From Sequoia sempervirens (lineage: Eukaryota > Streptophyta > Pinopsida > Cupressales > Cupressaceae): a DNA stretch of 64,000 nt. The notes beneath the pieces are model-generated. The model saw nothing but the letters and a program-made list of their open reading frames with translations. It was not told where the DNA came from and ran no database searches. A program made the translations under genes and the position numbers. This document shows, piece by piece, positions 39,707-49,527 of this stretch; position 1 is the stretch's first letter; every line of letters begins with the position of its first letter. The DNA lies in assembly GCA_007258455.2 (NCBI GenBank), contig VDFB02373365.1, positions 220,380,552-220,444,551 on the forward strand, given 5' to 3'.

Positions 39707-39945
39707 CATTTTGAACAACATCTTGTTTCTCAAGTTGTCATTCTAACAATCGTAGTGCACATATAAAATCTGAGAGCCAAATGATTTATTGAATCCTTGA
39801 GAATAGAGAACAATGGAACATTTTTAGAGATTTGTTTGTTGCAAATAAATTAGTTCTTTGATTCAAATCTTTAATATAATAGGTCTCATTGATGTTTGTG
39901 TGCTTTAGTATTAATTTACTAACTCTCCCACATTTCACACACACA
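39707..39945 (+). repeat. LTR remnant of Tat element B2
   Basis: It matches 28620-28858, the last quarter of the B1 LTR, and ends ...CACACACA. The rest of the LTR is missing through a deletion that joins LINE and LTR at a shared 8-bp string. Confidence 0.85.
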
Positions 39946-39950
39946 TAAAT

Positions 39951-39970
39951 TAGCGCCCACCATGGGGCTC
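39951..39970 (+). promoter_or_regulatory. Primer binding site, tRNA-Lys type (B2)
   Basis: TAGCGCCCACCATGGGGCTC has one fewer mismatch to the 3' end of tRNA-Lys(CUU) than the B1 site. It is five bases after the LTR remnant. Confidence 0.75.
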
Positions 39971-40021
39971 AACCCCATTTTTAACAATTTTTTTGAAAAT
40001 TTTTTGTAAATAGGTTGGACG

Positions 40022-40334
40022 TGACATTTTAGCACGACCGTGAGTTCTTTTAGCACATACGACAAATATTTCGGTGCATCCGAAAAATATCTCAATGGAT
40101 ATGGGGTCTATTACGACACATACACCATTTCTTTTGACGCATTGAGCAACTATTTTAGCGCATCCAAGGAGTCTTTTAGCTTTCAGTCAATACTTTAGCC
40201 CATCCATTATTTCTTTTAGTGCATTCATTAGTTCTTGTAGCGCATTCATGAGTTATTTCAGCACATAGGGTAGTTGTTTTAGTGCATTGGAATGATCTTT
40301 TAGTGCATTGGATGACTATTTTAGCATATTTGTT
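40022..40334 (+). repeat. 21-bp tandem array in the leader of B2, first block
   Basis: Same array as 28940-29224, with one additional 21-bp unit near 40287-40307 (GTGCATTGGAATGATC start). Confidence 0.85.
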
Positions 40335-41329
40335 TAAATTTGCAAAATATTAAAATCCTGAGAACTAATTGCTACTTTGTGCTTGTAGGTGGGTGATACA
40401 CCGATCAAAGACAATCTCATGCAACTACTAATGATTTATGCAGGGGATGGAGTTATTTAATGCTTTCTTTTGATTAAGATAGGAATCTAGCTTAATTAAA
40501 AGGTTAAAGAACACCATGTTTTTTGTGCTTGATGAATGGTAGGAATATGCTCTCCCCTTAACTGGGTGACCAAAAGGCCAGACCCATTTATTTTTATTTT
40601 GTTTTATCCATAGAGGGCCTTCCTTGTGGGAAAATGTAATCACCCAAGCGAACGACCCAACTGGTAACATGCAAAAGCCAAGTGACTTCCAATTGAGATA
40701 TAAATGTGGGTAATTGAGGAAAGTTCAAGTATCATGAGGATTGTTTCGACAAGAAGGGAAACAATGGCCTCTTTCCGAATGGATGATCCCCCATGAACGA
40801 AATGCCTATACTAAAACCCTTTATTGTAGAAAGCCAAAATCCTTATTCTATTTATTGGCACAGAAGGTCTAACCTTTGAAGTCATCCCAAATTTTTGCGG
40901 TTTTAGTAGAGATGAGAAGTATGCCATGGGAAATTCATGGGTACTGAAGATTGGCTTCCTCGTAGAAGTGAGTGTCGTGGAGGGGAGCCAGTGGGGTCAA
41001 GCTTCTAATCATCGTTTAAAAGTAGGTGTAGCTGGAGAAAAATCCAAGTGGGAATCCAGTAAATATTGTCCTACACAAACTTAAGTTGTACATGTTTGAT
41101 GTGTTTTACCAATGTGTTTTTAAAAAAAAAATCAAACAAAACATCACACACTTGAAGTGAAAACCCTAATTCAAGAATCATCCATTTGAGTACACAATTC
41201 CCATCATTCACAAGTTAGAAACAAAATAAAATTCATTAGTTAAAAGATTATATCCTTGGAAACACTCAGACTCACAAATTCAAATCCAAACAACCAGATA
41301 GAGTCACAAAAACACTAATATTTTCTAGA
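40335..41329 (+). other. Untranslated leader of B2, spacer
   Basis: Conserved with 29225-30221. No protein-like frame was seen. Confidence 0.65.
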
Positions 41330-41642
41330 TTAGCGCATTCATTCCTTGTTATAGCACATCCGACATCTGTTCTAGTGCATCCATACACTGTTCTGGCGCA
41401 TCCACTATCTTTTCCAATGCATCTAAGTCATATTTTAGCACATAGACATCATATTTTGGCGCATTCACCCTCTATTATAGCACATTCAGGCCTTTTTATA
41501 GCGCATAGAACCTTTGTTTTAGTGCATACAGTTAGTCTTATAGCGCATCTGTGTAGTCTTCCAGTGCGCGTTCATTCTTTGTTGTAGTGCAACCATGCAA
41601 TATTTTAGCGCATCCAAACTCTATTTTAGCACATCCATTAAA
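41330..41642 (+). repeat. 21-bp tandem array, second block of B2
   Basis: Core GYGCAT recurs every 21 bp from 41333, as in B1 at 30225. It is present once here, since B2 lacks the 562-bp duplication. Confidence 0.9.
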
Positions 41643-42016
41643 TGCAAAACTCGAGAGTTAAATTTATCCCCTATTTCATAGTTTGAACCAAAATTCAGAG
41701 TTCTTTTTAGTCCAAAATTATTCCTCAGGTACAACAGAGTCTAAACTTGTCAAAATTGACCTCTACAAGTGGAATTCTCCAAATTAAACCTAGATCTAAA
41801 CATATCAAAGTGCCTAAATCATAAAACTTATCATATCTTTGATTGTTAAGCCTAGTTTTATCATCAGGATTTATCATCCCTTCATCATGAAACAAAGTTG
41901 TATAATCAAATTAAACTTAGTCTCATCAATAGAATTTGTCATTCTATTTGACTTAGTTGTAATCCTTGGCACTCTTCCAAACAAAGATCAAAGTTTAGTC
42001 AAAGTATAACACTTGT

Positions 42017-43511
42017 ATGCCCATTCAAACAAGATTACAAAAGCATAAAATCAAGGAAAAAGATCTAGAAACACAAAACATTGGAACTCAATGTGTCGAG
42101 ACTCCAAACATCGAAACTCAAAACATCAAAACTTCAAACAATGAAACACAAAACACCATGGCTGAAGCTAAAGAGAATCCTTTCCATGGAATCCACAATA
42201 ATGAAGGGGAAGAGATAACCGCGGAAGACATCCAAAATGCTGAACAAGATCCAAATTTCCACAAGTGCTTAGAAAAGATTTTAAAAATAATTGGGGAAAA
42301 ATACCTCCTAATGTTGGATAAACAAGGTGTCAAATTTCCTAATGATTTTGATGTTAATCAATTGAAAGCACCTCCCAAAAATCTTGAAAATGATACAAAA
42401 CAAGTGGTTTCCCTAACTCATTAAATGAAAAACCTCCAACAACAAATTCTTGACATGCAAAGGGGAACCTCCAAACGATACTTGATCCAAGACATTTGTC
42501 CATTCTCTACAAAAATGGAGAAGGTTATTTGCGAGGTATTCTTGTCCTGTACCTGAAAAAGAAAAAATGGAAATCTTATTGATAACCTAAATGACAAGAT
42601 GAGCTACAGATTGGAATTGCAATGTCCACCCACATTCAAAAAATTGATTTAAAATGGGATTGAAATTGAAGAAGCTTTGGTCAAAAGAGGAGTCATAAAA
42701 GTTTACAATGAAAACAATGCATCAAGCTCCTCTAACAATTATAATAGTGGTGAAAAACCAAAGTTTTGGAAATTAAACAAAAATGTGGGTAATAATGATG
42801 GAACAAAACCAAAATGAAAAACTTGTATTCAACTTAATAGGAACTGCCACAAAAACTAATCATAACAACAATCCACCCAACCAAAACAACAATCAAGGTA
42901 ATGCTGGATCTAGAACACCATCATATCGAACGTCCTCAAATCAAAGAAGGTTCACACCTTTGGGACAATCATCAAAATCAGCATTAAAGGAAATTCTTGA
43001 AGCTAAGGTCATAGCATTACCTGAGGCATGAAATTGGGAGCCACAAGTTAATCCTCCATGGTGGAATGATGCACATTTATGTGAATTTCATCAAAACAAA
43101 GGACATAAAACCAATGACTACATGCAATTGAAGCACTTGATACAAGACTTGATTGACAACAAGACGATATTTTTAGGACTCCAAACAAACAACGATCATG
43201 GAGCATTCAAGAACCCTCTACCCAACTATGAAAAAGGGGAATCTTCTTCTTCAAATACCAAGGGAAAAAATGTGAACTATATTTATGATTCTACCATTCA
43301 TTGTGTTGAGGTAGTTGAACATCAAACCAAGGATATTGAAACCAAGAGCCAAAGAAGCATGGCTACAACTGAAAATCAACATCCTAATATCGACCCCACT
43401 TCACATCAAATCAATGACCTCGTGCCAATAAATTTGAGATCACCAACACTACTGCAAATGACAACCAAGGAAATGTCATTAAAATCAAAGAAAAACAAGA
43501 CAATTCACTGA
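42017..43511 (+). pseudogene. Tat element B2 gag, core deleted
   Basis: The frame opens at ATG 42017 with an N-terminus of ETQNI-like 15-bp coding repeats (about residues 18-47) and MAEAKENPFHG, and stays open to TAA at 42422. Near 42500 the capsid block seen in B1 is missing. The sequence continues with the C-terminal half of gag: an Asn-rich stretch (NNNPPNQNNNQGN), PPWWNDAHLCEFHQNKGHKTNDY, a zinc-knuckle-like C-x2-H-x4-GH motif whose last Cys is Tyr, and QLKHLIQDLID (about 43060-43160). The end (to 43511) is a polar linker. This is the reciprocal of the deletion in B1. Confidence 0.75.
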
Positions 43512-45672
43512 TCAATGCAATCACAAGAGGACAAGCCAAGGTAACATTGAAAGGAGCTACCCCTTCCACATCCAAAGCAACTGCTGCTTTCCCTGCAAGT
43601 CAATATAGCATCATTGACTAGTTGCAGAAGATACCGGCTCAAATATCCATATTAGAGCTTCTCAAGATTTCACCTGCTCATAAGGAAATCTTAGAACAAG
43701 CTCTAGTCACCACCACAGTACCAAACAACTTGGAAGTTTTCCAATTTTAGACTATGGTGGGACATTTGACTGCATTGCACTGCTTATCATTTTCCAAACA
43801 CGATGATTTATCTATCACCCATTCGCACAACACTACCCTCCACATTGAGGTTTTAATCCATAAACATCACATCAAATGTGTTCTAATAGATGGAGGAGTT
43901 GGCTTAAATATCTGCACTATAAAAGTTGTCTGTGCACTTAGATATTCTGAAAAATGCTATTGATCTTAGAGGGAAAATCACAATAAAAGCATATGATGAT
44001 GAAGAAAGATCCTCCCATGGATTAATTTTCCTACTAATTCAAGTAGGACCAGTTGTCAAAGATATAGGTTGCCAAGTGTTGGATAAAAAAAGGACATACA
44101 ACATACTCTTGGGACGTCCGTGGATCCATGAGATGCAAGTCGTACCATCGACATATCACCAGTGTTTGAAATTTCCTTTTAACGAACAAGATATCACTAT
44201 TGCTATTGATTCTAACATCCCATAATATTGCAACACACTCAGAACAACCCAAGATACTTTTGTACCACACAACAAGGAAGCTACAACTCTTGGTTCATCC
44301 AACAGTGAGAGACAACTAAATTTCTTGTCAAAGTGGGTGAAGAAAAAGGACCAGTCAAAAGACAAAGGTGTTGGTAATTCTATTACAAAAAATCAAGAAA
44401 GTCAACTCAATGCCTTATCAAAATAGGTTGAAAAGATCCAATTGAAATACAAAGGCATGTGGGGGAATACTCATTTGAGAAATCCTTATGTTTATCACAA
44501 CTTTCATCTTCTCCTATGTCATATGGACAACCATCAACATCAAGACAACAATCATCACAACTAACCACACTCTTTGATGGAAAATTTGTAAGAGAAGGAA
44601 CCTTAGTGGACAAATCAGAAGACAAGGAGGTTTTGAATTGGTTGTACAAGGATGACTAAAAATCACAAGCATCCACTTCAAATGTATTGATAGAGCAGTA
44701 TGGAAAAGGCAAGACAATCTTGGAAAAGATGTGATATGAGGGAAAAGGGCCTATTGGTAAAATAAAGGAAGGAATCATAGAGCCGATATAGCTCATCACA
44801 TTGAATTCTAAGGAGAAGACGAGACTAGTATACATGGAATAAGCAAAATAAGAAACCGGACAACAAGTTGTCGAGAGAATCCTTCAATTGAGGGATAATT
44901 TTGAAACAAACTCCAATGAATATGAATGGGATTTCCTCTTTGAAGACTCTTGTCATGATAAGTAAATTGATGTGGTACAAAATTATACACCAACTTGTAC
45001 AAAGGGTCAGAGCTCGGGTTATAGACCACTTGAAATTGGATCAAAACATATCGATGACTCAATTGAAGACGATTATACTTCGAGTGAGATAGATACTTCA
45101 GAAGAAAGTAACATCATAGACCTCGATATTGCTATTGGACATTTTGAAAATGTTGCCATTATGATGCTTACCCCTTCTGACCGTAGCCAACCCAACGATT
45201 CTTTGCCATTAATACACCTTGAATTGATTGACTGGGACCAATCTGAGCTGTTTGATCTACCCACCTTTCTGAATGCTGATGCCATTGTAAACTTCCTTTG
45301 TTATGATAACCCTGAAACATGCTCCATCACCAAAACTCATAATGGAGCTTCAGATGAGGGGAGTGCCAAATCTTCGAGCTGCAAAGTGAATATAAAAAAT
45401 GGATCTAATAGTGAAAACCATTTAATGACACTATTAAATAAAGAAAAAGTAAAAATAAAGAGTGCATCTCAAGGTGAAAACCTCTCTGAGGTACCGAGAG
45501 ATGGAAGATTTGACACTCTTCCCGAGCACTATCAGGAGAGATCATCAGTGTTGATTGAACCTACACAGTCTATCAATGTTGGCACAAATGAAACAATGAA
45601 GACCCTACACCTCGTAACATCCATGACAGAGGAGGAAAAACCCAAGTTCACTAAATTCTTTGAAGAGAGGTA
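43512..45672 (+). pseudogene. Tat element B2 protease and protease-RT linker
   Basis: A retropepsin-like domain with active-site block VLIDGGVGLNIC lies at about 43880-43915. It has Asp-Gly-Gly instead of Asp-Ser/Thr-Gly, a variant I recall from related plant elements. The second half follows in another frame (43926-44225: DLRGKITIKAYDDEERSSHG, then [14 protein letters not shown]). The acidic linker continues through the 233-codon frame 44972-45673, which ends KPKFTKFFEER just before the inserted foldback element. Frameshifts near 43965 and stops near 44225 make it inactive. Confidence 0.75.
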
Positions 45673-45682
45673 GATCAACTTT

Positions 45683-45903
45683 CACTGATACATTTTGACT
45701 CAAAATATGACAAAAGTTCATCAGAATTATTTCATCAATTTTCTGATGAACTTTGAAATGTCAAAATTCTGACCCAGCCGACGATGTTGGGTCAAAATTT
45801 TGACGTTTCAAAGTTCATCAAAAAATCGACGAAATAATTCCGACGAAAGTTCGTTGAAATTTTGACGAATGTTTTTTGAATTTTGAGTCAAAATTTATTC
45901 ATG
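45683..45903. mobile_element. Foldback MITE (CACTA-like) in pol of B2
   Basis: Same element and same site as 33915-34157, flanked by TTT at 45680-45682 and 45904-45906. It is about 20 bp shorter, and its right end has decayed to ATTCATG. Sharing the site shows that the insertion predates the tandem duplication. Confidence 0.85.
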
Positions 45904-47769
45904 TTTTCTTGGTCTTATGCTAACATGCTAGACATAGATCCAGAACTCATCATGCATCATTTATCATTACCACTTGGGGTAAAACCAGTAAAGAAAATGT
46001 TGAGAAAAATGGACCCTCATATTTCCCTTTTGGTAAAAGCCGAATTAAAGAAGCTACTAGATGTGGGATTTCTTATATCCATTGACTATGCTGAGTGGAT
46101 ATCAAATATTGTGGGCCAATCTCAAAACCAAACAAAAGCATTAGGATATGCATAGACTTCAGGGATCTTAACAAGGCTTTCCCAAATGATGATTTTCCTC
46201 TACCTAACATTGACATCATCGTAGAATTGACAACTGGATATGAAATGCTCTCACTTATGGATGGATTTTTAGGTTATAATTAGATAAAAATAGCACTCGA
46301 AGATCAAGAAAAAATAGTCTTCACATGTCCTTGGGGAACTTTATTTTGGAATGTAATTCCTTTTGGGTTGAAAAATGTTGGAGCCACATATCAGAGAGCA
46401 ATGACCACCATCTTCGATGTCATGATGCACACTTTTATGGAAGACTATGTAGATGATTTACTGGTGAAATCATTCACTAGAGAGGGACACCTAGAAATTT
46501 TAGATAAGATCTTCACTAGACTGGAGAAATTCAATGTGAGGTTGAACCCCAAGAAATGTGTATTCGACGTAACATCAACTAAAATTTTGGGGTATATTGT
46601 ATCAGCTAAATTCATTGAGGTGGATCCTGCAAAGGTCAAAGCCATCATGGAGATGCCTCCTCCTAAAAGCATCAGTCAACTCAGATCATTACAAGGAATA
46701 TTTCAATCCATTAGGAGGTTCATCGCGCAATTGGTCGACAAAACTCACCCTTTCAACCACTTGCTCCACAAGAATGTGTCTTTTAAGTGGGATGAGAAGT
46801 GTGAAGCAACCTTTAATCAACTCAAGCAACATCTGATGTCACCACCAATACTAGTACCACCAACCGAAGGAAAGCCATTGATACTCTACTTTGCAACAAC
46901 TGAGATATCTTTGGGAGCTTTATTGGCACAGGAAGATTCTGCATGAAAAGAAAGGGAAATTTATTATATCAATGTTTAGGACCTTGAATGGTTATGATAT
47001 CAATTACACCTTCATTGAGAAAGCCTGTTTGGCAATAGTATTTGCTACCCAACAACTCAGACATTACATGCTTGCTCACACCATTAAACTCATAGCTAAA
47101 ATTGATCCCTTAAAGTATCTACTCAGCAAAGCTGTCCTAACAGGAAAACTAGCTAAATGGGTCATGATATTGAGTGAATTTGATATCCAGTACGTGGACA
47201 GAAAAGTAATGACGGGTCAAGCCATAGTAGATCAACTAGCTAAAGCACCATTGCAAGACAATCATCCAATGAACATTGAGTTTCTAGATGCTCATGTCCT
47301 TACAATATCTACACAACAATGCATGTTGTACTTTGATGGCTCTTATACGCAACATGGATCAGGAACAAGTATCTTGTTTATCTCACCACAAGGACATACC
47401 ATTCCCAAGTCCTACAGACTGATGTTTCCTTGCACCCACAACACAGCCGAACATGAAGCATTGATCATTGGAATCAAAGTAGCAATCGAGTGGAAGATCA
47501 CAAAGTTACATGTCTATGGTGATTCTCAGCTAGTCATTAACCAAGTGAATGATGATTACCAAACAAAAGATGACAAATTAATTCCATATAAAAGAATGGT
47601 TGATGACTTCAAAAAGTACTTTGTGGAGATAAAATTTGAGCAGATTCCTAGAGGCAACAACAAAGCTGTTGATGACATGGCTACCATTTCTTCTCTCTTA
47701 ATGCAACTTGATGGAACACCCCTTAGGGAACCCATTAATGCCACACATTTGCGTCGGTATCATCTCTAA
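45904..47769 (+). pseudogene. Tat element B2 RT, dual RNase H and pol C-terminus; integrase absent
   Basis: The RT runs from FSWSYANMLDIDP through ICIDFRDLNK and the catalytic YVDD (about 46447-46458) to thumb sequence EVDPAKVKAIMEMPPPKSISQLRSLQG in one frame, 46368-46946. A shift leads into the first RNase H (FIEKACLAIVFATQQLRHYM, about 47010-47070). The archaeal-type second RNase H begins LYFDGSYTQHGSG (about 47329) and keeps its HVYGDSQLVINQVN block. Directly after it the frame reads MQLDGTPLREPINATHLRRYHL and stops at 47769, which looks like the extreme C-terminus of a gypsy pol. The whole integrase (zinc finger and DDE core) is therefore missing. This is the better-kept of the two copies. 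Confidence 0.88.
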
Positions 47770-48066
47770 TCCCCTTTGAATAGTATGGTTGATATAGCAG
47801 TGTTGTTTAAAGTTATTTGATGTTACTCTAAATAACTTTCACATTGCTTCCTTCTTGACAACTAAATTTGTGTTTGTCTTGAACACTAAGGTAATTATTT
47901 AAGTTTATTTTATAATTGATTTAGGCTTCATACTATTCACATTCTTGTTGTGTTAAGTTAGATCCTTATCAGTGCATGTAATTTAACATATTCTTTTCTC
48001 ATTATTAATTTAACATATTCTTTTCTCATTATCATTAGCGAGCAATGAAGAGGTCATAATAGATAG

Positions 48067-49101
48067 TGTAGACACGCAAAATTGGCATAATGCATTTGAT
48101 TAGGTCATATTCATCCATTCATCAAATAAATCAAGTTTATTTGGTCAATCTCCTTAAGTCATTAGTTTAAATTAAATAAATCAACTTGATCCTAACATCA
48201 CCCTCCTTGATTAAATAAATCAATCCTTTATTTAATTAAGTGTAAAATCACCTTTCATCCCTTTTTGATTTAAATAAATCAAAATATTCAATTCAAAGGG
48301 GTCAAGCATCTAATCATCATTAAGTTAATCTAACCCTAATTAACCTAATCTAACTACCCATCACATCATCTAGCTTTTCCCACTTGCACCAATAAATCAT
48401 TTCAATTCATTTATAAAATCAGCATTTTCCATCAACATGGCATCTCTGAGGAATATTCCCTCAAGTTTGAAATCAAAAAAAAGTGGACATGTACACCCAA
48501 CAAAGAATTTATGAGCTCTTACATGGCTCTTACATGTCCCTTGCAAAGGTCAAACTCAACATTTACTCTCAAATTCAAATTTGAAATCTCCCTCTCTTTG
48601 GTACATTGACCAAAATGTGCTCATTCCTCATCCTATCACAAGTTGACAAGTGGCCTCTTTTCATTGGCTTGATTTTAGTCCCACATCCTCCATGTTTCGC
48701 ATTCTTATATGATTCTATTCTATAAATAAGGATCAACTCCATTGGTTTAATCCTCCACAATCTTAGAATTTCATATCTACAATTCATGCAAAGTCACTCT
48801 CTTTAATTGAGAACTGATTTTGCCCATCTTACTAGATCTTCAAAGCATTTTATCATTTAGTTTATCTAAAGGGGTTGGGAAAGGGCTATTTTCCATATCA
48901 AAATAGCACCAATCCCCCTATAAGATGTTGGTTTGATCATTGGAATAATGTTCTATCGTGTTTTGCTTACTTTTGTGCTTTGTTTTCATTATTCTTGTGT
49001 TCAAATGAATTTTATAGGGAGCATTGTATTTTCCTTGTTTAAAATGACCAAATGCTAATATTTGTCTTTGTTTGAGAAAGATTTGCAGGTTAGTGCTCAC
49101 A
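48067..49101. mobile_element. Solo LTR inserted in A3
   Basis: 1035 bp starting TGTAGACACGC and ending GTGCTCACA, with flanking target duplication GATAG (48062-48066) and GATGG (49102-49106). The uninterrupted A2 site reads GATGG at the same place. A TATAAATAAGG string at 48721 may be its TATA box. There is no coding sequence and no second LTR, so the internal part was lost by LTR-LTR recombination. Confidence 0.88.
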
Positions 49102-49527
49102 GATGGCGAAGAATTGTTAGCACAATTATTGGTGATTGAGGAAGAGTGGATGATGAAGCTTGTTGCGATGAAGAGAGAAGAGATAAAAGTTGTAGCTAAT
49201 GAGGATGTGGAAGATGTCGTAGGGAAATTTGATGTTGCAGTTGTGAATGAAGATGAGGTAAATCAACTTTGTGATGTTATTCTGTTTTCAGATATGGTAG
49301 TAAAAGGAGAGATGGATAGAGAAAAAGAGCATGTTGTGGATGTTACATGGCTATGTGTAGAAATGGAAGAAGATTTTGTAGGGTGTTTTTGGTGGAGGTG
49401 GACGGTTAGAGGTGGGTTTGAACCCACAAAGGAGGAGAAAAGAGTGCAGAGTATTTTATGGAGGAGGTCAAGTTTTGGTGGACATGAGTCCACAAGGAGG
49501 AAAGGGAGGAAGATGCGGTGTTTTTAG
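49072..49527 (+). CDS. Unrecognised acidic open frame in A3 (151 codons)
   Basis: This is the intact counterpart of 36260-36741. The first ten codons come from the end of the solo LTR, so the native start is not here; shared sequence begins at about 49102 (GEELLAQLLVIEEEWMMKL). It is rich in Glu/Asp/Val with a repeated ANED/NEDE pattern, then KGEMDREKEHVVDVTWLCVEMEE and a basic tail. No signal peptide, membrane segment or known motif is seen. I cannot tell whether it is expressed; most likely it is a repeat-borne fragment. Confidence 0.3.
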   Translation: MRKICRLVLTDGEELLAQLLVIEEEWMMKLVAMKREEIKVVANEDVEDVVGKFDVAVVNEDEVNQLCDVILFSDMVVKGEMDREKEHVVDVTWLCVEMEEDFVGCFWWRWTVRGGFEPTKEEKRVQSILWRRSSFGGHESTRRKGRKMRCF

